Part shown: one piece after another, positions 27,297 through 35,653 of the stretch
How positions within the stretch are numbered: the first letter of the stretch is position 1
How the letters are laid out: each line of letters begins with the position of its first letter
Assembly (NCBI GenBank): GCA_964549785.1
Contig: CAZJXA010000005.1
Span: 1 to 40,883, forward strand
DNA from: JBEIUO01 sp964549785
GTDB taxonomy: Bacteria > Planctomycetota > Phycisphaerae > Phycisphaerales > UBA1924
DNA: 40,883 nt
Direction: 5' to 3'
Made by a program: the position numbers and the translations under genes
Notes under the pieces: generated by a model
Database searches by the model: none
Seen by the model: the letters and a program-made list of their open reading frames with translations, nothing else
Told to the model about the DNA's origin: nothing

Positions 27297-29342
27297 TTGA
27301 TCGACCTTTCCAATCTCAAAGCCCCCGGCTGGCAGCGGATTGTCGCCGACCTTTCCGTGACGTTGCCGGACGATCGCGTCTTCCTATTGCGGCTGGTTTC
27401 CGCGCTCGGGCAGGTGGCCGGCGCTCGTCAGGCCGTGCTGTGGTTGCTGCCGCCGGGGAGCGGGGAAGGAGTGGAACCGCGGGCCGCGCTGGCATGGCCA
27501 CCCACGAACGCTCCGGGCGAACCGTCGGGGCCAACGGCGGAGTCGGGGCCTTTGGACCTCGCGCACGTCGATGAGGCGTCGATCCCGCACGGGCCGGAGG
27601 CCAAGGGCGCTGCGCGGACCGTGGCGGCGTCCGGGCAGACGCGGGTCTTTGGCTTGGAAGGTCAGGACGATGCGATGTACGACCCCGGGCAGTCCGCCAA
27701 GGGCTACCTGATGGCCGTCCCGGTGGCGGGGTCGGCGCTTGTCGATGCCAACACGCCCGCCCCCAGCATGGGGGCGATTACGCTCCTGCTGGACTCGCGC
27801 TCCAAGCAGGCCCTCCAGACCACACTCGCGCTGGTCGAAGTGATCGCGGGGTATGTTTTTGGCCACTGGACCCGCCAGGCGCTGAAGCGCAGCCGGGCCT
27901 CCACCGCGGCGCTCGACCTCGCGACCCGCCTGATCGCATCGATGAACGCGACCGAGGCGTTCAAAGGGTGCGGGCTGCAACTCGTCAACGATCTGGCCCG
28001 CCAACTCGCGGTTGATCGCGTTGCGCTCGGGTGGATCAAAGGGCCGGGCAGCGTCCGCGCCAAAGGCCAGTCGGGCCGGCGGTACGCGGAAGTTGTGGCG
28101 ATGAGCGACACCGAGAATCTCGACCGCCGCATGGCCCTGGTGCAGCGGATCGAAGCCGCGATGGATGAATGCCTCGACCAGGATCAGACGATTCTGTACC
28201 CACCCCCGCAAGCGGGCGGCCCGGGCGGCGACGTGGTTCTGGCGCAGGCCGTGACCCACGCCCACCGCGAGCTTGCGTCCACCGACGCCCGGCTCAGAGC
28301 CGCCAGTTTTCCGCTCCGCGTCGGCGACCCATCGGGCGAGCGCACCGTGGGGGTCGTGACCATCGAATCGTTGTCCGAGGGCCGGATGGAGCTCGCAACG
28401 ATCGAACTTTTGCAGGCCGCGTTCGATCTGGTCGCACCCGTCCTGTGGGTTCGCTACAGCGACGATCGGTCGATCGCCAAGCGCACCGTCGACTGGTCCG
28501 TCAAGACCGCGGCGTGGGCCGTCGGCCCCCGGAACACCGTGTGGAAGGCGGTCGGGATTTTGGTGATGCTCGCGACGTTGGCGGCCGTGCTTGTGCACAT
28601 CCCGTACCGCATCGGTGCCCCGATGACGCTGCAGGCCACGGAGCGCCGGACGATCTCGGCGCCCTTCGACGCGACCATCGAGTCCGTCACCGCCGCGGCC
28701 GTGCCCGGCCAAGAGGTGGAAGCCGGGCAACCCCTCCTCCTGCTCGACACGCGCGAACGGCGGCTGAGCGCACTCGAATCCCGCAGCCAGATCGTGCAAT
28801 ACGAAACCGAAGCGGACCAGGCGCTCAAGGAGGGAGATCAGTCCGCCGCGCAGCAGGCGCTGGCCAGGGCCGCGCAGGCTCAGGCGCGGCTTGACCTGCT
28901 TAACCAGCAGATCGAGCGGAGCACCGTCACGGCCCCCATCGGCGGCGTTGTGGTCGCGGGCGACCTCAAAGACAAAGTCTCTGCGTCCATCAAGCTCGGC
29001 GACAAACTCCTGGAAGTTGCCAATCTGTCCAAGATGGAGATCATCGCCAAGGTTGACGACCGCGACATCGGCTTTATTGAGATCGGCCAGACCGGACAGA
29101 TCACCCCCAAGAGCGACCCCAGCAAGGAGTACAACTTCACCGTCAGCCGCATCGTCCCCCTCGCCCAGGCCGAGGAGGGCGAGAACGCCTTCGAGGTCCG
29201 TGGCGAACTCTCCGAACCCCTGCCCACGAATTACCGCCCGGGCATGGAGGGCCAGGCCAAGTTCGACGGCCCCAGCCGGAGCCTGGTGTGGATCGCGACG
29301 CGAAGGGTGATCGATACGGCGCGGGTGTGGTTGTGGTGGTGA
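27297..29342 (+). CDS. GAF domain fused to a membrane-anchored HlyD-type adaptor
   Basis: A 681-aa protein with an unusual layout. Residues about 1-400 are predicted cytosolic, with a helical/GAF-like sensor region (ATRLIASMNATEAFKGCGLQLVNDLARQLAVDRVALGWI, then FPLRVGDPSGERTVGVVTIES). One membrane segment follows at about 415-437 (AVGILVMLATLAAVLVHIPY). The periplasmic part is a HlyD-type adaptor: lipoyl half (PFDATIESVTAAAVPGQEVEAGQPLLLLD), coiled coil (about 495-545), second half (TAPIGGVVVAGDLKDKVSASIKLGDKLLEV) and beta-barrel ending with YRPGMEGQAKF. The start is TTG 27297, with GAGG 8 nt upstream. It could let a cytosolic ligand control export; that is inference. The PqqD/M50/HlyD gene follows after an inserted element. 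Confidence 0.88.
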   Translation: MIDLSNLKAPGWQRIVADLSVTLPDDRVFLLRLVSALGQVAGARQAVLWLLPPGSGEGVEPRAALAWPPTNAPGEPSGPTAESGPLDLAHVDEASIPHGPEAKGAARTVAASGQTRVFGLEGQDDAMYDPGQSAKGYLMAVPVAGSALVDANTPAPSMGAITLLLDSRSKQALQTTLALVEVIAGYVFGHWTRQALKRSRASTAALDLATRLIASMNATEAFKGCGLQLVNDLARQLAVDRVALGWIKGPGSVRAKGQSGRRYAEVVAMSDTENLDRRMALVQRIEAAMDECLDQDQTILYPPPQAGGPGGDVVLAQAVTHAHRELASTDARLRAASFPLRVGDPSGERTVGVVTIESLSEGRMELATIELLQAAFDLVAPVLWVRYSDDRSIAKRTVDWSVKTAAWAVGPRNTVWKAVGILVMLATLAAVLVHIPYRIGAPMTLQATERRTISAPFDATIESVTAAAVPGQEVEAGQPLLLLDTRERRLSALESRSQIVQYETEADQALKEGDQSAAQQALARAAQAQARLDLLNQQIERSTVTAPIGGVVVAGDLKDKVSASIKLGDKLLEVANLSKMEIIAKVDDRDIGFIEIGQTGQITPKSDPSKEYNFTVSRIVPLAQAEEGENAFEVRGELSEPLPTNYRPGMEGQAKFDGPSRSLVWIATRRVIDTARVWLWW

Positions 29343-29366
29343 TTGAAATGGGCAGATCAGCAGACA

Positions 29367-29834
29367 GGCAGATGGGCAAACAAGAGCAGAAATTCTTGAC
29401 GAGAATCATTACAGAGAATGTGACCTATGCCCCGACTTCACGGTGATCCGATGCCTCGGATCGAAGCGTCCACCGACCGCGTGCTCGACGTTGTTGAAAC
29501 GTTGGAAACGCAGCGTCGTTGGCCCAGAATCATTGATCAGCTCTGCGGTTCCGGCACTTCCATCGGAGCAAACATGTCCGAAGCCGATGAAGCGATGAGC
29601 GTCGGAGACTTCTAGCGGTGTGTGGCCATTGCCATGAAGGAACTATGCGAATCGCAATATTGGCTTCGGGTCGTTGTTCGCCGTGGCTGGATTCCTCCTG
29701 ATCGTCCGGCCCCGCTTCGGAGCGAAGCACTCGAACTGCGAAAAATGCTCGGTACGATTCTGTCCAACACTTGCCGCCAACACTGAAACTCGACGCACAC
29801 TGTTCCTCCCGTCCTTCGTATTTGCCCATCTGCC
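29367..29834. repeat. 14-bp inverted repeat bounding the four-helix-bundle gene
   Basis: GGCAGATGGGCAAA at 29367-29380 is the exact reverse complement of TTTGCCCATCTGCC at 29821-29834. Both ends lie in runs of degenerate GGCAGA / TCTGCC repeats (29350-29381 and 29822-29852). The unit of about 470 bp encloses one gene and nothing else, so it looks like a small inserted element. Confidence 0.65.
29427..29786 (+). pseudogene. Four-helix-bundle (23S rRNA intervening-sequence type) protein gene with an in-frame TAG
   Basis: The frame gives DRVLDVVETLETQRRWPRII then QLCGSGTSIGANMSEADEAMSVGDF, the signature of the small four-helix-bundle proteins first found in 23S rRNA intervening sequences. A TAG follows at 29613-29615. 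The same frame then continues with RCVAIAMKELCESQYWLRVV, VRRGWIPPDRPAP and LELRKMLGTIL to a TGA at 29784-29786, which is the rest of the family. A Leu TTG changed to TAG would explain it. Without the stop the protein would be 119 aa, the usual size. The family's role outside rRNA genes is unknown. It separates two genes of an otherwise continuous series. Confidence 0.75.
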
Positions 29835-29863
29835 CATCGGCTTATCTGCCTATTTCTCACCCC

Positions 29864-32074
29864 ATGAGCGAACGATCCACATTTTCTCCCTTCTGGCACC
29901 GTGTCCGGCTGATGAAGCCGCGCCTGCGCCCCCACGTTGAGATCACCCGCCAGCACTATCGGGGCAGGCGCTGGCATGTGGTTCGCGATCCGTCGTCGAA
30001 CCAGTTTTACCGGCTCAGCCCCGTCGCCTACGAGTTCGTCGGCCTGTTCGACGGCCTCCGCTCCATCGAAGAACTCTGGAAACTCGGCCTCTCGCGCCAC
30101 GGCGATGAATCCCTCACCCAGAACGACATCATCCAGTTGCTCTCCCAGTTGTACTCGGCCAACCTGCTGTCGGGGGACGCTTCACCGGAGACCGATCAGT
30201 TGCTCCGACGCGGGCGCGAGCGGCTCGGCAAGAAGGTCCGTCAGCAGGCGATCGGGCTGATGTATTTCAAGGTCCGGCTCTTCAACCCCGACCGCCTGCT
30301 CTCGTGGCTTGAGCCGATCTTCCGGCCCATCCTCAACCGCTGGGGGCTCCTGGTGTGGGCCGTCTGGGTGATTGCGGGGTTCACCGCCGTGATCCCGCAC
30401 TGGGACCGGCTGCGGGACGGCTTCGGCTCGACCGTGGCCCCTTCCAACTGGCCGTGGATGATCGCGGTGTTCATCGTCGTCAAGCTGATCCACGAAACCG
30501 GGCACGGCATCATCTGCAAGCGTTTCGGCGGCCAAGTGCCCGAGTTCGGGGCCATGATGCTCGTTCTGCTGCCCGCGCCGTACGTCGATGCTTCGTCGTC
30601 GTGGGGCTTTGAGAGCAAGTGGCAGCGCATGGCCGTGGGCGCAGGCGGCATGATCTTTGAACTCACGATCGCGGCGGCGGCGGCCTTTGTGTGGCTCGCG
30701 ACCCCCGAGGGCAACCTCCTCCACCAGATCGCCTATAACGCGATGTTCACGGCCAGCGTTTCGACCGTCATTTTTAACGCCAACCCGCTGATGCGCTTCG
30801 ACGGCTACTACATCCTGTCGGACCTCCTCGAAGTCCCCAACCTGATGCAGCGGTCGATGCAGATGCTGAAGTTCATGGCCCAGAAGCATCTCTACCGGGT
30901 CCGCAACCCGGTTCCCCCGACCTCCAGCGGCTCCGAGGCCATCATCCTGTTGGTCTACGGCATCGGCGCCATGATCTACCGTGTCGTGCTCTTTGTCTCG
31001 ATCACGCTGTATGTGATGGGGCAACTTTTCGCCATCGGGCTCATCCTCGCCGTCTGGACCGCCGCGATGTGGTTCGTCCTCCCGATCGGCGGGTTCGTTC
31101 ATTGGCTGGCCACGAACGCCCAACTCGCCGACCGCCGCCCCCGCGCGATCCTCACCAGCGTTGCCCTCATCGCTGTGGGCTTGGGTGTGCTGGGCCTCGT
31201 CCCGATGCCCGACCGCCGACGCGCGGTCGGCGTCATCGAGTCCGCCCAGCGCAGCGGCGTCTACTTCGGGGCGGACGGCTTTGTCGAGGAGGCCCACGTC
31301 CACACCGGCGATCTTGTCGCCCGCGGGGACCCGATTGCGACCTGTTCCAGCCCGCAGATCGACGCCGCCATCGCGCTGGGGGAAGCCCAGATCGCCGAGG
31401 CCATCAGCAAAGAGCAGTACGCCATGACGCGCACGCCGGGCGAGGCCCAGATCGCCGCGGAGTACGTCGCGTCTATGACGGAGCAGGTGGCTTTTTTCCG
31501 CGATCAGAAGGAGCGTCTGATCGTGCGGGCTCCGCACGGCGGCCGGATCGTGACGGCCGATCCCGGCCTTTTGCTCGGCTCGTTCGTGCGTGAAGGCCAG
31601 CCCCTGTGCGAGGTCGTGAACGAAGACACACTCCGCGTCACGGCCACACTGACGCAGAACGAAGCCTCCTGGCTGCACGAACTTTCCTCCGACGCCATCC
31701 GCGTCCAATACCGGCTCACCAGCGACGTCCGCAACGTGGTCGAGGGGGTCGCCGACCGTCCGTTGCCCGCGGGCCTCAATGAACTTCCGCATCCCTCACT
31801 CGGGTATGCGGGCGGCGGCACCATTGAAACCAAGGCCGACGACCGCAGCGGGATGATGGCGGCCCGGCCGCTCTTCAAGGTGTTCGTCTACAAGAAGCCC
31901 GACGCCAATGGTGCCCTCGCGGGCCCCGGCTCACTCGTGAACGCCGGCAGCCTTGCCAACGCGGCCCGTCCGGGCGAGCGCGTCGCCCTTCGCTTCACGC
32001 TCCCCGCCCGTCCGCTCCTCACCCAGTGGGTTGATCGCCTTCAGAAACTGATCCAGGGCCGCGCGAAGGTGTGA
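29864..32074 (+). CDS. PqqD-like / M50 metalloprotease / HlyD fusion protein
   Basis: A 736-aa membrane protein. Residues about 20-105 resemble a PqqD-type winged-helix peptide-binding domain (WHVVRDPSSNQFYRLSPVAYEFVGLFDG...TQNDIIQLLSQLYSANLL). Then come several membrane segments with the zinc site HETGH (210-214) and NPLMRFDGYY (Asp313), as in site-2 proteases and 'putative peptide zinc metalloprotease' proteins. The C-terminal third (about 460-736) is a HlyD-like adaptor with split lipoyl domain (GADGFVEEAHVHTGDLVARGDPIATC, later VRAPHGGRIVTADPGLLLGSFVREGQPLCEV). PqqD-like and M50 parts together are typical of peptide maturation and export. I start at ATG 29864; the frame upstream translates the inserted repeat. 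The DUF1016 gene starts 5 nt after the stop. Confidence 0.9.
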   Translation: MSERSTFSPFWHRVRLMKPRLRPHVEITRQHYRGRRWHVVRDPSSNQFYRLSPVAYEFVGLFDGLRSIEELWKLGLSRHGDESLTQNDIIQLLSQLYSANLLSGDASPETDQLLRRGRERLGKKVRQQAIGLMYFKVRLFNPDRLLSWLEPIFRPILNRWGLLVWAVWVIAGFTAVIPHWDRLRDGFGSTVAPSNWPWMIAVFIVVKLIHETGHGIICKRFGGQVPEFGAMMLVLLPAPYVDASSSWGFESKWQRMAVGAGGMIFELTIAAAAAFVWLATPEGNLLHQIAYNAMFTASVSTVIFNANPLMRFDGYYILSDLLEVPNLMQRSMQMLKFMAQKHLYRVRNPVPPTSSGSEAIILLVYGIGAMIYRVVLFVSITLYVMGQLFAIGLILAVWTAAMWFVLPIGGFVHWLATNAQLADRRPRAILTSVALIAVGLGVLGLVPMPDRRRAVGVIESAQRSGVYFGADGFVEEAHVHTGDLVARGDPIATCSSPQIDAAIALGEAQIAEAISKEQYAMTRTPGEAQIAAEYVASMTEQVAFFRDQKERLIVRAPHGGRIVTADPGLLLGSFVREGQPLCEVVNEDTLRVTATLTQNEASWLHELSSDAIRVQYRLTSDVRNVVEGVADRPLPAGLNELPHPSLGYAGGGTIETKADDRSGMMAARPLFKVFVYKKPDANGALAGPGSLVNAGSLANAARPGERVALRFTLPARPLLTQWVDRLQKLIQGRAKV

Positions 32075-32079
32075 GTGTG

Positions 32080-33258
32080 ATGAAGAACACATCAGCCAAA
32101 CCCCCCGCCTCGGTCACCCGGAGCGGCGTCAATTACCGAGCGGTGCTTGGCAGCATGGTCGAGCTGTTCGAGTCCGCGCGGGGCACTTCGGTTCGCGCGG
32201 TCAACGCGGTCATGACCGCGACCTACTGGGACGTCGGGCGGCGGATCGTGGAGTACGAGCAGCGCGGGTCGGATCGTGCCAAGTACGGGCAGCGATTGCT
32301 GAGTCTGATGTCCGTCGACCTCTCGAAGCAGTTCGGTCGGGGTTTCTCCGCGGACAACCTGGAATTGATGCGGCGTTTCTACGCATCGCATCCGCTGCCG
32401 CACATTTCCGAGACGCTGTCTCGGAAATCTTCGGTGCGGTCAATTTCCGAGACAGTGTCTCGGATTTCTGTGATCTCCGCCCGTTTCCCTCTGCCGTGGT
32501 CTCATTATGTCCGCCTGCTTTCCGTCACTAACGAGCACGCGCGCATGTTCTATGAGGCGGAGGCGCTCCGCGGCGGGTGGTCCGTTCGTCAACTGGACCG
32601 GCAGGTCAACTCGAAGTTTTATGAGCGAACGGCGCTCTCCAAAGACAAGGCGCCGATGCTCGTCAAGGGCCAACGTCGGGTGCCCGGGGACAGCATCACG
32701 CCCGAGGAGGAGATCAAGGACCCGCTGGTTCTGGAGTTTCTGGATCTTAAGGACGAGTGCTCGGAGCACGATCTTGAAGAAGCGATCATTCGTCGGCTCG
32801 AGACGTTCCTTCTTGAGTTCGGCAGCGACTTCGCCTTCGTCGGCCGGGAACGGCGGCTCCGCGTCGGCGACCAATGGTTCCGCATCGACCTGCTGTTTTT
32901 TCATCAACGGCTGCGGTGCCTCATCATCTTTGATCTCAAACTCTCGACGTTCACGCCCGCCGATGTCGGGCAGATGAACCTCTATCTCAATTATGCCCGT
33001 GAACACTGGACGCACAAGGACGAGAATCCCCCGGTCGGGTTGATCCTTTCGGCGGGGACAAGCGCACCCGTCGTCAAGTACGCGATGGAGGGGCTCACGA
33101 ACACCATGCTCGCCAAGCGGTACAGATTGAGTTTGCCGTCCGAGCAAGACTTGCAGCAGGAGATCGAGAAGACCCGAACAGCATTCGAGCGGCGGCGGGC
33201 CGTTACGGGACGCGCGGCTGGTCGCCGGAAGAAGAAAAGGAGTGTTCGCGGCGCCTGA
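32080..33258 (+). CDS. DUF1016 (YhcG-like) PD-(D/E)XK nuclease family protein
   Basis: A 392-aa protein. The N-terminal helical region (AVNAVMTATYWDVGRRIVEYEQRGSDRAKYG, QFGRGFSADNLELMRRFY) is the DUF1016_N signature. The C-terminal nuclease-like domain contains RLRVGDQWFRIDLLFFHQRLRCLIIFDLKL, matching the PD-(D/E)XK pattern with Asp and a D-x-K pair. Members act near restriction and mobile-element loci; the substrate here is unknown. Start ATG 32080 has AAGG at a 10-nt spacing; GTG 32071 would overlap the previous stop. It begins 5 nt after the M50-HlyD gene and ends 21 nt before the SecA-like gene, so it is co-transcribed with them although no functional link is obvious. Two tandem palindromic units lie in its coding sequence. 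Confidence 0.88.
   Translation: MKNTSAKPPASVTRSGVNYRAVLGSMVELFESARGTSVRAVNAVMTATYWDVGRRIVEYEQRGSDRAKYGQRLLSLMSVDLSKQFGRGFSADNLELMRRFYASHPLPHISETLSRKSSVRSISETVSRISVISARFPLPWSHYVRLLSVTNEHARMFYEAEALRGGWSVRQLDRQVNSKFYERTALSKDKAPMLVKGQRRVPGDSITPEEEIKDPLVLEFLDLKDECSEHDLEEAIIRRLETFLLEFGSDFAFVGRERRLRVGDQWFRIDLLFFHQRLRCLIIFDLKLSTFTPADVGQMNLYLNYAREHWTHKDENPPVGLILSAGTSAPVVKYAMEGLTNTMLAKRYRLSLPSEQDLQQEIEKTRTAFERRRAVTGRAAGRRKKKRSVRGA
32404..32481 (+). repeat. Tandem 39-bp palindromic repeats inside the DUF1016 gene
   Basis: Two 39-bp units in direct orientation (32404-32442, 32443-32481). Each starts with ATTTCCGAGAC, followed by a 3-nt centre and GTCTCGGA. Unit 1 is a perfect 11-bp inverted repeat (32404-32428); unit 2 is perfect over 8 bp. 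As the period is 13 codons, the frame is kept and the protein gains two copies of an ISET-x-SR-like peptide. It sits between DUF1016 helices just before PLPWSHYVRLL. Confidence 0.8.
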
Positions 33259-33279
33259 TCCGTAGTGCCGTTCTCACCT

Positions 33280-35307
33280 ATGCAATCTCTCACCCACTAC
33301 CACGTCCTCTACGAGTCGCTCCGCTCCCGGCGGCAGCGGCCCATCGTCTATAAAGGGGCCGACCGGTTCGCCTCGCGGATGGGCGTGATTCTCCGCAACC
33401 GCCGCACGGCCAAGGGCTTCTTGGCCGCCGAAGCCACGCGGATCGACGCCTTGGCAGCCGAGATTCACAACCACTCCGAGGCCGCCCTCGACGATGCCAT
33501 TGAACGCACCCGCGAGGTCTTCCTGCGGGGCCGGCAGGATGATGAAGCCGTGCGCCGGGGCCTGGCCCTCACCCGCGAGGTCGCCCGCCGCGCCACGGGC
33601 GAAGAAGCCTTCCATGTCCAACTCATGGGTGCCCTTGCGCTCTATCACGGCCGCATCATCGAGATGCTCACCGGCGAAGGCAAGACCCTGACCGGCTCCA
33701 TCGCCGCCCCCTTGATCGCGTGGCAGCGTCGCCACCTTCACATCTTTACGGTCAACGACTACCTCGCCGGCCGCGACGCCCAGTCTCGGGGCGACATCTA
33801 CAAGCGGTGCCTGCTCACGGTTGGGGCCATCACTCAGGAAATGGAGCCCGCCGAGCGGACCGGTGTGTACGCCCGGGGCATCATTTACGGCACCCCCAAG
33901 CAGATCACCGCCGACTGGCTGCGCGACCAGATTCGCATGGGCCGCACCAACACCGCGTGGACGGGCCGACAGATGCTGCTGACCCCCGGGGCGGGCGCGG
34001 GCTCGGGGCCGATGGTCCCGGGCCTCCGGGCGGCGCTGGTCGACGAGGCCGACGCCGTCCTCATCGATGAAGGCGTGGTTCCGCTCATCATCGCCCGCTC
34101 ACGTCGCGAAGACGACATGGCCCACATCTACCGCCAGGCGGTCGAGATCGCCCGCAAGCTCGACGAAGGCCCCGACTACGAGGCCGACCTGGTTCGCAAA
34201 CGCGTTGACCTCAAACGCCGCGGCGAGGAGCGCCTCCGTCAGTTTTTCCAACAAGCCTTGGCGAACGGGGCCGACCCCATCTGGAAGGCCACCCGCCGCG
34301 GCGAAGAACTCGTCCGCCAGGCTCTCGTCGCCATCCATTGTTACCTTTTGGGCCAGCAGTATGCGATCGTCGACGGCAAAATCGTGATTGTGGATGAGTA
34401 CACCGGGCGGTTCCTCGCCGACCGAAGTTGGGAGCACGGCCTGCACCAGTCGGTGGAAGCCAAGGAAGGGTTGGAGGTGACGGCCGATCGCGAAACCCTG
34501 GCCCGTATGAGTTTTCAGAAGTTCTTCCGCAGTTACCCCTTCCTGTGCGGCATGACGGGGACCGTCGCCGACGCCACCGTCGAGATGGAGGGTGTCTATG
34601 CGAGGCCCGTCACCGTCATCCCGACTAACAAGCCCGTCATCCGGGAGGCCAGGCCGCTCCGCGTCTTCGCCACGCAGCGCGACAAGTGGTCGGCGGTCAC
34701 CGAATCGATCGCCCAGATCAACGCCGCTGGCAGGCCCGTGCTGGTCGGCACACGCTCGATCGCGGCCAGCGAGCTCCTCGCGAATCTGCTCACGCAGAGG
34801 GGCGTCCCTCACCAGGTCTTGAACGCCAACTTCGACAAGGAAGAGGCCGATTTCATCTCGCGGGCCGGGCACGGCGCACCCCCCGCCACCCCGGGCGGCC
34901 GGCCCAACACCGACGCCTCGGTCACCGTTGCCACCAATATGGCCGGACGCGGCACCGACATTCACCTCGACATCCACGCCCGCCGCAACGGCGGCCTGCA
35001 CGTGCTGCTCACCGAGATGCACGGGGCCAAGCGGATCGATCGCCAGTTCATCGGGCGCGCGGGACGTCAGGGTGACCCCGGCTCGTCGCAGATTTTTGTG
35101 AGTTTCGAGGACGAACTCGTGCAGCGGTACACCCGCAAGGCCGCGAAACTGATGCGGGCCCGCATGACGGGCCCGGAGTTGGCGGCGGGCGGCGCGACCT
35201 CTTGCCTCTTCCGCTTTGCGCAGTGGCGCAGCGAGGCCCGCGACCGAACGAACCGTGAGGGCGTGTTGCGGCAGGACGATTGGATCGAGAAGAATCTGCC
35301 CGGGTGA
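33280..35307 (+). CDS. Short SecA-like ATPase
   Basis: A 675-aa homologue of the Sec translocase motor, clearly shorter than canonical SecA (about 800-900). ATPase elements are present: Walker A LTGEGKT (Lys135), TVNDYLAGRDA, DEAD-type box DEAD (255-258) in LVDEADAVLIDEG, IVDEYTGR, CGMTGTV, VATNMAGRGTDI and QFIGRAGRQGDPGSSQ. The chain ends soon after the helix AQWRSEARDRTNREGVLRQDDW, where canonical SecA would continue with its scaffold and wing domains and zinc tail. It is therefore likely an accessory or specialised motor, not the housekeeping SecA. I use ATG 33280; GTG 33265 adds five residues. It closes the HlyD / GAF-HlyD / M50-HlyD series, 21 nt after DUF1016. Confidence 0.9.
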   Translation: MQSLTHYHVLYESLRSRRQRPIVYKGADRFASRMGVILRNRRTAKGFLAAEATRIDALAAEIHNHSEAALDDAIERTREVFLRGRQDDEAVRRGLALTREVARRATGEEAFHVQLMGALALYHGRIIEMLTGEGKTLTGSIAAPLIAWQRRHLHIFTVNDYLAGRDAQSRGDIYKRCLLTVGAITQEMEPAERTGVYARGIIYGTPKQITADWLRDQIRMGRTNTAWTGRQMLLTPGAGAGSGPMVPGLRAALVDEADAVLIDEGVVPLIIARSRREDDMAHIYRQAVEIARKLDEGPDYEADLVRKRVDLKRRGEERLRQFFQQALANGADPIWKATRRGEELVRQALVAIHCYLLGQQYAIVDGKIVIVDEYTGRFLADRSWEHGLHQSVEAKEGLEVTADRETLARMSFQKFFRSYPFLCGMTGTVADATVEMEGVYARPVTVIPTNKPVIREARPLRVFATQRDKWSAVTESIAQINAAGRPVLVGTRSIAASELLANLLTQRGVPHQVLNANFDKEEADFISRAGHGAPPATPGGRPNTDASVTVATNMAGRGTDIHLDIHARRNGGLHVLLTEMHGAKRIDRQFIGRAGRQGDPGSSQIFVSFEDELVQRYTRKAAKLMRARMTGPELAAGGATSCLFRFAQWRSEARDRTNREGVLRQDDWIEKNLPG

Positions 35308-35397
35308 CGCCGCGACGCCCGGCTGTCTTTGAGGCAGGCGCCGTCCCCGCGACCGCTGGATCCGGGAATGAGAGCCGCCACTTCCTCAGGCGTCCGC

Positions 35398-35571
35398 TTA
35401 CTTCAGCACCACCCACAGCGCATGCAGCAAGCCCGGGATGTAGAAGAGCAGCGTCAGCACCAGGCTGATCACCAACGGCATCCCCAAGCCGGTTTTGAGT
35501 CCTACCGCCAAGGGCGGCATGAGGATCGCGATGATGACGAGCAACACTTTACTGATTTCGGAATCCGCCAT
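35398..35571 (-). CDS. YqaE/Pmp3 family small membrane protein
   Basis: A 57-aa protein. The sequence MADSEISKVLLVIIAILMPP followed by LAVGLKTGLGMPLVISLVLT and a FYIPGLLHALWVV tail matches the YqaE/Pmp3 family: two membrane helices, 'PP' at the end of the first and the 'iPG.iHAlwvv' signature in the second. Members sit in the cytoplasmic membrane and are linked to stress and membrane-potential protection. An AGGAG site lies 9 nt before the ATG at 35571, supporting it as a real gene despite its size. It is transcribed alone, convergent with the SecA-like gene. Confidence 0.9.
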   Translation of the reverse strand: MADSEISKVLLVIIAILMPPLAVGLKTGLGMPLVISLVLTLLFYIPGLLHALWVVLK

Positions 35572-35653
35572 GGGTCGGTTCTCCTGAAAACCCCAATCGC
35601 TGAGGGTACACCATCCATCGCCCCCTCACCAAGGGCTTTACTGTCGGCTGGTT

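Noticed and set aside
27384..28799. 471-codon minus frame opposite the GAF-HlyD gene
   Set aside because: Antisense shadow without recognisable features.
30182..31792. 536-codon minus frame opposite the M50-HlyD gene
   Set aside because: Low-complexity antisense translation; the plus strand has clear protease and adaptor motifs.
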